Source: Yponomeuta sedellus (Eukaryota; Arthropoda; Insecta; Lepidoptera; Yponomeutidae). Taken from it: a stretch of 64,000 bases of DNA. The position numbers and the translations under genes were made by a program. The DNA lies in NCBI GenBank assembly GCA_934045075.1, contig OW203738.1, positions 6,956,487-7,020,486 of the forward strand, written 5' to 3'. The first letter of the stretch is position 1. Each line of letters begins with the position of its first letter. Shown piece by piece: positions 21,341-31,604 of this stretch. The notes under the pieces were generated by a model. That model saw nothing but the letters and a program-made list of their open reading frames with translations. It was not told the DNA's origin and did not search any database.

Positions 21341-21939
21341 TTTAACCATTTTGGTTCTGAGCTCTCCCTGGTTGGCAACCACAGATAGATGGAATCCAAC
21401 ATAGTTCATAATTTGTGAATCTAACAAACGTTTGTTTGTTACACTTTATTGCACAATAAAAACGTTATTAAAAATAAAACTTATGTAAGGTAAGTTCTTA
21501 TTAAAGTTAGAATAAGAATAAAAATGCCCTACCCAGCGGGACTTTTTTGTGACAGAAGTAAATTTCCCTGGGGTCCTGGAAAATCCTGGGGTTCGAGCTG
21601 ATTTAAAAAAAGCGAAACCGCGAAGCCTAAAGCGGAAATAGGATCCATTGTCAAAAAAGCGGGATAAAAAGCGGAAAAGCGGTGTACCTGGCAACCCTGA
21701 ATGGAGTGGCCGCGTGGCGCAACAATCGGTTATGGGTGGGGAAACAGAGATCACGAACATTTTTATTTGATTGGCAAAATAAGTGATCGCTAGAAAAGTG
21801 TTAATCATATTGAGGGAAAACGTATTCTGTTAAAATAAGCCCGTTTGCTTGTAATTACCTAAATGTTATTTTTTAGATGGATTGAAAAATTGAACTTACA
21901 TACGATTTTTTACTTTTGATGGTTGAAGTTAAAGTAACG

Positions 21940-22112
21940 ATACCACTTGCTAACGTGAAGGAAAACATCGTGAGGAAACCTGAGTGCCTGAGCTACCACA
22001 TATCTCACTCAGCGCTTGAAATCGCTAATCCGCGGTGGGCATGCGTGGTGTTAAGCCCATACTCTCTCTCTGACAGAAGGCCTGTGCCCTACAGTGGGAC
22101 GTACTTCCTTGT
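21940..22112 (+). mobile_element. SINE E tail fragment
   Basis: It shares GTGGGCATGCGTGGTGTTAA, agcccatactctctctctga and CAGTGGGACGTA with SINE E (9485-9765), in the opposite orientation. The tRNA-like head is absent. Confidence 0.55.
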
Positions 22113-22259
22113 ACCTAGATTGCGTTACAAACAGCTATCTACTGTACTTAAATTTCTTTTTCTCGGGTTATACCTTGAATATTGTATTGTTCCCGCTTTT
22201 GTTGACACAACCATACACAAAACAATATGATAGTCCCATCTTGCCAGTAGTCTTGCTTG

Positions 22260-22540
22260 AGCGACGTGCGTTCAGCCTTGCATGTCACGCGCAAGTTGAT
22301 TGAAATCGAGTTCGGGGCGGGTGCGCCGCTGCCGCCGCAAGCCGAGCGAGCCCGTCTGAAGCCGACCGGTCACGGCTTATAATCGCCTGTGTGCGGCGTG
22401 TACCAACGCGGAACGGAATGAGGCTCATGTGTGCGGCTGCGCTCGCGTCGTTCTATGGAGATTACCTAGTGTGACACTACGCTGGCGCAGTGTGTAACGT
22501 GAGCGCAACGAGATCGCATTTGAATATCGAAAAAAAGTGT
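22260..22540 (+). promoter_or_regulatory. GC- and CpG-rich stretch, possible promoter
   Basis: The block at 22300-22510 is much richer in CpG than its surroundings (gccgctgccgccgcaagccg, ctgcgctcgcgtcg). TTATAA lies at about 22378, and a possible plus-strand donor AAC|GTGAGC is near 22497. No downstream coding exon was recognised, and it may be an inserted repeat. It lies inside the putative 12.7-kb element. Confidence 0.25.
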
Positions 22541-22584
22541 TTGTGTTGATGTTTAAAAAAGTCATTAAAAAATAAGTATTACTT

Positions 22585-22715
22585 TAAAAACCTATTTAGA
22601 GGCTAAAAATTTCACCCATGCCGGGATTCGAACCCGCAACCTCTGGCTATCCGTGCTAGAGGTTGCGTTAAATTTGTTCCTTAGCACGGGTTAGTGCATT
22701 AAAAATAAAAATAGT
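22585..22715. mobile_element. Second fold-back SINE B copy
   Basis: Reading right, it runs from the reverse-complement tail (CCTATTTAGAGGCTAAAAAT) through the B box complement (GGATTCGAACCC) to ctatccgtg. It then turns back as CTAGAGGTTGCG and TTCCTTAGCACGGGTTAGTG. The return arm lacks the B box and part of the body. Confidence 0.7.
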
Positions 22716-22719
22716 ATAA

Positions 22720-24060
22720 GTATTACTTTACTTTTTTTATCTGGCCCTATCTCGGATTTATATTACACTACGTGTGTGTAATATGAATCCGTGGGCTCTA
22801 CAGACTGGCGGGAGATAAAAGATTGGATAACCGATTACAGTTTGTCTTATAATCTATGGCAGGTGTAGAATATGAACTCAAAACTTGTCACAAATCGATG
22901 AAAAACGTGTCGAGTGGAGCCCCTTCAAACGCATATATTATTATTAAAATGCGAATAAGATATTTTTTGGCAAACACAACAAAACTGTTAATTGTGTCAG
23001 TTCATCAATCAGTCATGACTCGGTTGTTGCCGGTTGACTGTGAAATCGGACGGTCGATTGCGCGTTTACAACCGCCTGGCGGCATTCCGCCTGTCCTGAT
23101 GTCCCAGGACAAAGGACCCAGGACAGGCAACAGGCAACCGCGTTTTCTCCTGAAAACGCACGTGTTTTGTCAGGTGGATCTATATTACCGTACGTCGTTG
23201 CCAGCAATTTGATTGTAAAACATTTTAACTTTGCATTTTGCTTTGCAAAACAGGAATGAACTAAAATGGTTTGCGACCTATGCCTTGGCTTCGCCAATTC
23301 GCCAGCGACGTTAATGTTTCGGTCAGTAAAAATCACTGTTTCTGATGAAAGTCAGACAGTAAAAAATAATGTTTCGGTCAGTGAAGACTACTGTGCTGTG
23401 GCGCTACCACGAAAATCGAAATGCGAATATAGTTTTCGAAAAACGAAAATAGACATACAAGAACTAAACGTACGAAGCATTTCATAGTAGCCGTTAGCCG
23501 CTGTTGGCTTGTCAAATAAAAATAAACGGAGGACTATATTGGTGTAGGTAATTTAGATAGATAGATCAGGTACCCAAAAGCATTAGGTACACTCCTTTTT
23601 TTAGCAGATGTAACACACACATGCATATTTCGATTGCATATTTCGATGTAGTTGCAGAGTATATGCGATGGTAATTTTGACCCGTGGTCCTATTGACCCC
23701 GGTCTATCCTAATAATAAAAAACAAAGTGGGAGGACGAGTGTTAATTGGCCCAAAATGTGGCGCCAAGTAACCCTACCTACCCACCTAATCTTTGGCAGA
23801 CGATCTGCCGATCGGCCTATGTCCTGCAATGGGCGTCAAATGGCTGATGCTGATGATGATGTTCTTAATTATTTGAATATTTACCTTGTATTTTATTATG
23901 CGACCGAAAAGTACAAGTTACAGCCAAAATCACTAACAGTATTAGATTGTACCTAGGTACTTTATTACGCTATAGACCAGTCTATGTTTTTATAATAAAT
24001 AGAATAGAATGACTTGGCGATCGCACAGGACCATAGAAGATACAAGCAATAAATCTATCA
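22720..24060. other. Interior of the putative large element, no gene recognised
   Basis: At 23310-23400 the sequence has GTTTCGGTCAGTAAAAATCA, tgaaagtcagacagtaaaaa and TGTTTCGGTCAGTGAAGACT. These match the unit of the right-hand array (24760 onward), showing that array-like sequence begins here. At 23800-23865 there is a LINE tail (CGGCCTATGTCCTGCAATGG, gatgctgatgatgatg). The CAGGACA motif repeated near 23090-23125 is part of a small inverted repeat. Confidence 0.4.
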
Positions 24061-24064
24061 AATA

Positions 24065-24569
24065 CCGCCTCTAAACGATGGCCCATGTCGGGCATATACC
24101 AAGCATGCAAGCTCACTACGACAATGAATATATATATGCAGAATGGGCCATGATTGCCACTTAATTTTTCCACGAATGTTTTAATTAGCAACATTTGGCA
24201 TGTGGACATCTAACGTGTGTCACCATAAACCAACGTTGAAACAGTAGCAGCTGCCGCTGTTTATTTATTTAGTGTATATAACCACTAACCCGCGTTAAAA
24301 TCGTAGGTCTCAAAGGCAGGTTAGCTACAAAAACATACAATATAGCACGCGTCTGCACCGCACCGTAAGCAATACGAACTGAGTGATCGGCGATCGTCTG
24401 GACACGCTTACAATCATGGCCACGATTTCCTTTGATGTTTGTCCGAAAAACCGACACAGCGGCGATTGCACGCCAACGTCGCCCATCATGGGCCAATGCA
24501 GACGATTATGCCCTCTACACGTTCGTAATCGCCTGTATTTGTCCATCATGGGCCATCGTTTAGAGGCGG
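24065..24569. mobile_element. 505-bp MITE with 23-bp terminal inverted repeats
   Basis: Both ends read inward CCGCCTCTAAACGATGGCCC plus ATG (24065-24087 and 24547-24569), with no mismatch. GGGCCAT and CATGGGCC motifs recur inside. No coding capacity is seen. Confidence 0.75.
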
Positions 24570-24759
24570 CATAATAATATCATATTATGTAATGCAATAT
24601 GCCATTGATGTTTACCTAGCGAGTTCCATATACATAGTGCTGTGCGATGGCCAGTTAATTCCTGTTATTATAAAAATTTAGATAATATCTAATATTTGAA
24701 GTGTCACAGTGAAATGTTGTACCTACTAAACTCCAGTGGAGATTGAGTTCTATCTATAA

Positions 24760-26683
24760 AATTTAAAAATAACCTTTTTGCTATCAATTAAGGTAAACCG
24801 TTCTCATTAGAAATACAGACTCAGTGAAAATAACTATTTCTAAACATTAAATTTTAATGTCTTGCTATCGATTACGGTAAACCGTCAGAAATACTAAGTC
24901 AGTCAGTAAACACGACAGTTTTGGTCAGTGAAAATAACTATTGTAGTTAAACATATAATTTTACTGTTTAGTAAGATGTTAGAAATTCTGAGTCAGTCAG
25001 TACAAAACTAATGTTTCGGTGAGTAAAAATAGCTATTCTTATCATTAAATTTTACTGGTTTGCTGCTGACTGAGACAAACTGTTAGAAATACTGATTCAG
25101 TCAGTAAAACCTTATTTTTCGGTGAGTAAAAGCAACTATTCTAATCATTAAACTTTACTGTTTGGCTTTTGACTGCGGTAAACCGTTAGAAATACTAAGT
25201 CAGTCAGTAAACACGAAAGTTTTGGCGAGTGAAAATAACTATTGTAGTTAAACATTTAATTTTACTGTTTAGTAAGCCGTTAGAAATACCGAGTCAGTCA
25301 ATCCAAAACTAATGTTTCGGTGAGTAAAAATAACTATTCTTATCATTAAATTTTACTGGTTTACTGTTGACTGAGACCAACCGTTGGAACTACTGACTCA
25401 GTCAGTTCAACCTAATGTCGCAGTGCGTAAAGATAACTATTCTAATAATTAAATTTTACTGTTTGGCTTTTGAGTGCGGTAAACCGTTAGAAATACTGAG
25501 TCGGCCAGTAAAATCTAATGTTTCGGTGAGTGAAAATAACTATTCCAATCATTCAATTTTACTGTTTTGCTTTTGATTACGCTAAACCGTTGGAAATACT
25601 GAGTCAGTCAGTAAAATCTATTGTTTCGGTGAGTGAAAATAACTATTTCAATCATTTAAATTTGCTGTTTTGCTATTGATAACGCTGAACCGTTGGAATT
25701 ACTGACTCAGTCAGTACAACCTAATGTTTGCGTAAAAATAACTATTCTAATCATAAAATTTTACTGGTTTCCTATTGATCACGCTAAACCGTTGGATATA
25801 CTGAGTCAGTCAGTAAAACCTATTATTTCGGTGAGTGAAAATAACTATTCCAATCATTTAAATTTGCTGTTTTGCTATTGATAACGCTAAACCGTTGGAA
25901 TTACTGACTCAGTCAGTACAACCTAATGTTTCAGTGCGTAAAAATAACTATTCTAATCATTAAATATTACTGGTTTCCTATTGATTACGCTAAACCGTTG
26001 GATATACTGAGTCAGTCAGTAAAACCTATTGTTTCGGTGAGTGAAAATAACTATTCCAATCATTTAAATTTACTTTTTTGCTATTAATAACCCTAAACCA
26101 TTGGAACTACTGACTCAGTCAGTACAACCTAATGTCGCAGTGCGTAAAGATAACTATTCTAATAATTAAATTTTACTGTTTGGCTTTTGAGTGCGGTAAA
26201 CCGTTAGAAATACTGAGTCGGCCAGTAAAATCTAATGTTTCGGTGAGTGAAAATAACTATTCCAATCATTAAATTTTACTGTTTTGCTATTAATTACGCT
26301 AAACCGTTGGAACTACTGACTCAGTCAGTAACACCTACTGTTTCAGTGCGTGAAAATAAATATTTTGATCATGAAATTTTACTGTTTTGCTTTTGATTAC
26401 GCTAAACCATTGGAAATACTGATTCAGTCAGTAAAACCTATTGTTTCGGTTAGTAAAAATAACTAGTGTAATGATTAAAATTTACTGTTTTGCGGTATAC
26501 TGTTAGAGTTACTATTTCAATACGTAAAAACTACTGTATAATGAATTAAAATTACCGTTTTACATGTCACTGTTTTGAAACAGTAATACGTACTGGCTGA
26601 AATAGATAATTTTAAATGTAATATACGTTACTTCAACTGTAAAGTTTCTTACTGTTTTAAAACAGTAAATATTTTTTTCAGTG
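24760..26683. repeat. Right subterminal array: about 100-bp tandem repeats
   Basis: About 17 units of 100-105 bp each carry TTTTACTGTTTTGCTATTGA, TAAACCGTTGGAAATACTGA, gtcagtcagtaaaa and TTTCGGTGAGTGAAAATAAC. A block from about 25384 to 25560 recurs nearly unchanged at 26100-26276, so there is a higher-order repeat of about 716 bp. The last 200 bp carry ACTGTTTTGAAACAGTA and ACTGTTTTAAAACAGTA palindromes before the terminus. Confidence 0.85.
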
Positions 26684-26689
26684 TGGCCA

Positions 26690-27170
26690 TTCAGAGGGGA
26701 AATGTACTGCCAGCATCCTGGGAACTCTCCCCGACGACCGCAGCTGTATAGTTTTTTTGTACACTTATTGTAGGTAAAGAACTTATGTAAATGCAAACAC
26801 TAAAATTAACTTAATTAGTTATGTTTTCGGATTTTTAAATAATTAAATAATTCCAAAAATGCAAGTTCAAAAATTCCAAATCGTGACAAGTGGCAGTCCC
26901 TGATAACCTACCCCTCTGGGATACAGGCGTGTGGTTATGCATTTTTAAATAATTAAATAATTCCAAAAATGCATAACCACACGCCTGTATCCCAGAGGGG
27001 TAGGTTATCAGGGACTGCCACTTGCCACGATCCTGACAGATCACCTTCGCTTCATCAAAGTTCATAAGTCGTTGCATGCACACACGCCGGTTCCGGGCAC
27101 TTTTTATCTTCCCCTTTGCTAATACATCTCCTATTTGGTCGAAGTATGTCCGCCTGGGACATCCCTCACC
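26690..27170 (-). mobile_element. LINE reverse-transcriptase C-terminus with a 64-bp inverted duplication
   Basis: On the minus strand the right part reads RNRRVCMQRLMNFDEAKVIC then QDRGKWQ, typical of the C-terminal end of an insect LINE polyprotein. Positions 26882-26946 and 26965-27028 are near-perfect inverted copies of one segment (CCTGATAACCTACCCCTCTG...), so the frame folds back on itself. A third piece of the hinge sequence (aaataattaaataattccaa) lies at 26838. Confidence 0.65.
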
Positions 27171-27289
27171 ATCCCTTCCACTAAGACAAATTTAAATAAT
27201 TCCACTAGACACTATATACAAAACTAGTATATAAATAGAGTAGCAAAGTGATTTATTATGCACGAGAAGGTAACTTTTTAAAATTGTGT

Positions 27290-27372
27290 ACATCCGCGGT
27301 GGGCACGCGGGGTAATTAAACCCATACCCTCTCTTTCTGAGAGAAGGTGTGTGCCCTGCAGTGCGACGTATA
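27290..27372 (+). mobile_element. SINE E tail fragment
   Basis: CCGCGGTGGGCACGCGGGGT, aaacccataccctctctttc and CTGCAGTGCGACGTATATAG match the end of SINE E. Confidence 0.55.
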
Positions 27373-27639
27373 TAGAAAGAAAGAAAGAAAATGTATTTAT
27401 TTGACGACACAATACTCAAAACAAAACCAAAAAAACACACAAACCGATTACAAAAAAAAAAAAAAGATTACACATAAGCAAAAAAAAAAAGACACAGCTA
27501 AAAAATAAATCAACTTTACAACACGAAAACAACATAATTTAATACATAGGTTTTAAGTATTGAGCCCCCAAAATGGGCCCGACTCAGCATATAGGCTGTA
27601 TAGACAAAAAAAACATTTAGTTAAAAGGCAACTGAATCG

Positions 27640-27850
27640 GAATAATAACATAACATTTACATACAAGCACATACATTGCTTCTGGCCCCACACTAGGATA
27701 CCCTGTGTCGTGGGAACCAGAAACAACTACATCACAAACATGTAAACATCCAAGACCTGGGCTTTTTTTTTGTTCCCAGCCAGGATTCGAACCCGGGACC
27801 TCTTGCACGGTAGGCAGACGCGCTACTGCTACGCCCCAGAGGTCGTCAGA
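27640..27850 (-). mobile_element. tRNA-headed SINE C
   Basis: On the minus strand the head has GACCTCTGGGGCGTAGCAGT and a GGTTCGAATCC B box at about 27782-27796. A body CCAGGTCTTGGATGTTTACA, GGTATCCTAGTGTGGGGCCA follows and ends in ATGTTATGTTA. Other copies are at 31205, 42415, 44690 and 46285. Confidence 0.75.
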
Positions 27851-28289
27851 TATTGGTTTGGGTTTTGATCCATATGTGTGATGAACTTCTCTGGATACCT
27901 TCTCACAGGGTATAGGTATTCTAGGTCGAGACCATGACAAACTAAGTACCTAGTTGTGCTGTGTTGATGTTCTGTTATGTGTATATCAACACTGTTAGCA
28001 ATACGTTACCTATCTATTTTAATATCCGTTGGCAAAAGCGCTTTCTCAACAAGATTGATGGGCCGCCCAACTCACTTTGCCGTCCTTCGTACACGCACGT
28101 CCGAATAACCAAGCTGTAGGTACGTACACTAATTTGTTCAGACTGAAAATTCGTACTCATTTACGTTAACCCTGGCCGTGTTTCAAATATTGCGCGAAAA
28201 TGTACAAAATGTTTTACGCTTGTCACCACTTTTTAAAATATAGCTTTATTTTTAAAAGAGATGACCAAAATATTATTGGCCTTGGAATG

Positions 28290-28385
28290 AATTCGTAATG
28301 AAATGGTTTATGCAGCGTCCAGTGGCATTTTCACTTACACTAGATGGGTGAAGGGACCACTCGGACGCTGCAGTGGCTGGGACGT
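28290..28385 (+). repeat. Interspersed repeat type G, partial
   Basis: Motifs AATGAAATGGTTTATGCAGC, GTCCAGTGGCATTTTCACTT, ACACTAGATGGGTGAAGGGA and GACGCTGCAGTG. Downstream, at 28430-28525, a tagtctttccta/taggaaagacta palindrome is present. Confidence 0.55.
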
Positions 28386-28525
28386 ATTTTAGAAGTTGCG
28401 AATTTGTAGTCACAATTTGTAGTCTAGTCTTTCCTAATAGCAATAGTCTTTCCTAGTAAGATGTTTTCCTTCACTAGGGAAAGACTAGGAAATACTAGTA
28501 AGATGTTTTCCTTTACTAATAGCGT

Positions 28526-28810
28526 GCGTGGCCTAGCCGAACCGAGTGATTGGAATCAACCACTTGAGTTAAGCAACAACAGGCGCGGTCAGGTGCAGGA
28601 TGGGTGACCGTCCCGGGACTACCGCTAGTGGCATTTATTCCGAGCGCTTCCGTGCTTCGCAAGACACGTTGAGCCGTTGGTGCCAGCTGTCATGAAATGG
28701 CAGTCGTTAAGCCATGTCAGAGGCCTTATTGGCGGCTTCATTACTTCTGACAGTAAGGCTCGCCACTGTCATACAATCCTTCACCAACCCGGACTTGGCC
28801 CCGAAGGTTA
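28526..28810 (+). mobile_element. 5S-rRNA-headed SINE, 3'-shortened (subfamily I)
   Basis: Head: GTGGCCTAGCCGAACCGAGT, GTTAAGCAACAACAGGCGCG, GGATGGGTGACCGTC. Body: GGCAGTCGTTAAGCCATGTC, CCAACCCGGACTTGG. It stops abruptly after ggccccgaaggtta, without the usual end. Confidence 0.8.
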
Positions 28811-28814
28811 AGTT

Positions 28815-29888
28815 TTAAATAAAATTTGTTGTTTTTGGTACGTTTATTGCACTGAGATTTCAAGCATACTTTATATTGTTTAATAAAATAATTTGTTGTT
28901 ATTTATCACATACTCCTACTTATTTTCCTTTCTGTTTAAAATGGCACACGTTTCTACAGATAAAACCCGACATTTTTATGAAAAATTTAATTACAACCGA
29001 AATTTAAAAAAGTAGTTGTTTATTTTAAGTGAAAACTTAAACTGTAGACATTAGAAAAAGAAAAATGTTCTTTTTTACGCCCATTGAGTACAAAAATAAA
29101 ATTTATATTCGCGACAAATTGCGATTTTGTCCGTATTTTTGTAAAATTTCGAAAAAACATGGTACTTGGCAGCCGGAATTTATTGCCTCTCGCCAACCCG
29201 CGACGAACACCGAGTTGACAAGAGACACCAAGGTTATCCGCACACGCACCAAAAAGATACAACAATTTTTCTGTCGCGTATTCGTCGAAACGACGAAGGT
29301 TAGGTGTCCAGGGTTAACGCAGTTTCCAAAAATGTCTCGACAGAAACTCGAATCCATGAGAAACTTTAGTAGCCAGTCAGAGCGGTGCATGCATGCTACG
29401 GGACATTGTTTTAGTAGACGATAGAGAGGATCTCCTAATAATTCTTCGCAAATTTATTTTTCTTAACAAATTTTCTTAACTTTTTTTATTTTTCGTGTAT
29501 AGTAAAAAGTGATAGTCATTATTAATTACTAATACATAATCGCGGCTTGCAAGCTATCCAGTTTTCAGCTATACAAAAATACTACGTTTGGCACCACCCA
29601 GGGGGTACGTATTGTGTAAGTTAGCTTAGTTACACAGTGTAACTAAGCTAACAGTCCCATACACGTGACGAACTGAGCACCATTACATTTTGTTTAATGC
29701 CGGTTAACTATACTTTTACAGACACCCAAGTTATGTCTCCGGAAAGACAGACGATGGCAGCGTGTTCTACAACTTTGCTGTTCTTATTATAAAAGAATTC
29801 GCGAATCGCTTGGTGCGGATTCGCGGAATTTCGATGACTAAAGCGTCATAAAACAAAAATTCTTAGTTTACTATGACAATTTCATGTA
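28815..29888. other. Intergenic or intronic DNA without a recognised gene
   Basis: A moderately GC-rich patch (29160-29410) is open in several frames on both strands but matches nothing I know; it could be a promoter or leader. At 29620-29652 there is a perfect 16-bp inverted repeat with a 1-nt loop (GTTAGCTTAGTTACAC and its complement). Near 29795-29840 gcgaatcg/cgcggatt-type palindromes occur. Confidence 0.35.
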
Positions 29889-29889
29889 C

Positions 29890-30245
29890 ATCATCATCAA
29901 CCCATTATGTTCCTACCGAGGGGCACGGTTCTCTTCCCTGAGGAAGGCATAGGCCATACTCCACCACTGGGACTAAGTCAGAATTGGTGGAGGTTTGCAA
30001 GACTAGTGGATGGTCTTACTGTCAGAAGCTTTCAAGCCGCCCTAAGGCCTCCGACTTTGCTTAACGACTACCATCTATCGACGGCAGCCGGCACCAACTG
30101 CTTAACGTGCCTTGCGAAGCACGGGACCGCTCGGAAAAATGCCACAGTTATAGATGGTTTACCCATCCATGCACTGAACGCGCCCTGTGTTGCTTAACCT
30201 TCGTGATCGTTTAAGATCACTCAGGCAGCCGGGGCTACGAGCGAT
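29890..30245 (-). mobile_element. 5S-rRNA-headed SINE (subfamily II)
   Basis: In reverse complement the head reads GTAGCCCCGGCTGCCTGAGT, then a GTTAAGCAACACAGGGCGCG block, then GGATGGGTAAACC. The body has GTTGGTGCCGGCTGCCGTCG and the end gggttgatgatgatg. The box-C position has AAACC instead of GACCG. Confidence 0.78.
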
Positions 30246-30895
30246 GTCCTATCAACCTACATTTAACAACTATGAATTGTAGTCTTATGAAACGCGGCCC
30301 TCTGTCACCAGCACCGAAAATACTTTCCGAAAATCCCTTATAATTTCGATAAAGTCAGAGGCAATTAAAAAGTGGCACAATAAAAACAACGAAAACATTT
30401 TATAAAAGGATGTCACGCAGCCCATGGCCAAATAATGAACTTTTTCTTCTAATAAGAACTTTTTTGTCTTTCGTGTAAAAAATTTTTGAACCACCAAGTT
30501 TCTTAAGTGGAACAAAGTTTCGTTCTCCGTTATATCGAAATGTACATGTGTTTGATTGAGTGGTCCAAACGGTACAGTAGTACCTATGGCAATAGCGATT
30601 CTTAGTAACTTGCTGTTTGATAATTAATACTTCTCTTTAATCTTATTTTATTTTCTGTCACACCTACTTATTAATACTAATAATTAATACAATTACTTCC
30701 TCATAGAATGGACATAATTTACGAGTACGCGGAAACTTAATGAAATTATTATAAGCACTACTATTTCGAAATTTATGTATTTGGAAAAAAAACTCGATCA
30801 AATGGGATGTCTCAGATATTGCGTATTTGAAAGATGACCCTCTCTGTACTATTTTATTATAAAAAAACTATGAAAAAATTTCACTTAGGCCTTTA

Positions 30896-31199
30896 GGCCC
30901 ACTTGCGTCAGCCCGGGTTAGCTCATTTAAATCGAGTTGACCGGTTAAATTGATAATTTCCCACACAAAATGATCGATTTAACCGGTTAAATCGGTAATT
31001 TCCCATACGAAATGATCGATTTAACCGGTTAAATCGATAATTTCCCATACAAAATGATCAATTTAACCGGTTAAATCAATAATTTCCCATACAAAATGAT
31101 CGATTTAACCGGTTAAATCGATAATTTCCCATACGAAATGATCGATTTAACCGGTTAACTCGAGTGAAATGAGCTAACCCGGGCTGACGCAGGTGGGCC
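30896..31199. mobile_element. 304-bp PIF/Harbinger-like MITE filled with palindromic 42-bp repeats
   Basis: The target duplication TTA is at 30893-30895 and 31200-31202. The ends read inward GGCCCACTTGCGTCAGCCCG (left) and GGCCCACCTGCGTCAGCCCG (right), an inverted repeat of about 33 bp with one mismatch. Inside are about five to six 42-bp units, each with the palindrome TTTAACCGGTTAAA plus ATCGATAATTTCCCATAC. TTA duplications and GGCC-type ends fit the PIF/Harbinger superfamily (established); the exact family is unknown. It lies in intron 1 of the small membrane-protein gene. Confidence 0.82.
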
Positions 31200-31204
31200 T
31201 TATT

Positions 31205-31415
31205 AAAATAACATTTACATACAGGCGCATACATTACTTCTGGCTCCACACTATCCTAGTATCCCTGTGTCGTGGGAACGAGAAACAGCGACGTCACAAA
31301 CATATAAACATCCAAGACCTGGGGTTTTTTGTACCCAGCCGGGGTTCGAACCCGGAACCTCTCGCATGGTAGGCAGATGCGGTACCGCTGCGCCACAGAG
31401 ATCTATGACAAGGGC
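31205..31415 (-). mobile_element. tRNA-headed SINE C
   Basis: Minus strand: CTCTGTGGCGCAGCGGTACC (A-box side), GGTTCCGGGTTCGAACCCCG (B box), then CCCCAGGTCTTGGATGTTTA and a tail ending TGTAAATGTTATTT. The head ends about 20 bp from the splice donor of the small membrane-protein exon, so this SINE occupies the start of its first intron. Confidence 0.8.
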
Positions 31416-31436
31416 CGAAATAAAAGAGGTACTCAC

Positions 31437-31604
31437 GATTTTAGTGTTAAGATGCATCAGCTCCCTCTCGGTGACACGTCGCCTGGCGGTCTCCATTTGC
31501 TGCTGCCGATACTGGTTGTATTTGTACAGCAAATACATTCCGGGCAGAGCCAACACCACGAGCGGCCGCATCAGGCCTGACGGCGGAGTCGCGCGCTGAG
31601 GCAT
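31437..31604 (-). CDS. Small single-pass membrane protein, first coding exon
   Basis: The ATG at 31604 has an A at -3. The exon encodes exactly 56 residues and ends in phase 0 at the strong donor GTGAGTACC (31436-31428). The sequence starts MPQRATPPSGLMRPLVVLAL. Residues 11-27 form one hydrophobic segment ending in YLLYKYNQY, followed by a basic, helix-prone tail QQQMETARRRVTERELMHLN. The layout (short N-terminus, one transmembrane helix, charged coiled tail) is that of small mitochondrial or ER membrane proteins. I do not recognise the family and propose no function. Any 3' exon was not identified; it must lie below 31437, beyond SINE C and the MITE. An out-of-frame upstream ATGATG overlaps the start. 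Confidence 0.7.

Larger units (their letters stand above)
13995..26683. mobile_element. Putative 12.7-kb DNA transposon with subterminal tandem arrays
   Basis: The left end at 13995 and the right end at 26683 read inward as the same 14 bases, CACTGAAAAAAATA, with 16 of the first 18 positions matching. TG lies directly outside both ends and may be a 2-bp target duplication. Each end leads into kilobase-scale arrays full of TACTGT/ACAGTA motifs. The interior holds the SAM-like pseudogene, a MITE, a Helitron-like element and LINE and SINE debris. CACTG termini and subterminal repeats recall CACTA/Mirage/Chapaev-type elements. I found no transposase, so the superfamily is unassigned. The two ends could instead belong to two separate relatives. 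Confidence 0.5.

Noticed and set aside
31251..31436. Extension of the small membrane-protein frame beyond the donor
   Set aside because: After residue 56 the frame runs through a GTGAGTACC donor into SINE C; the same SINE-derived text occurs at other SINE C copies.
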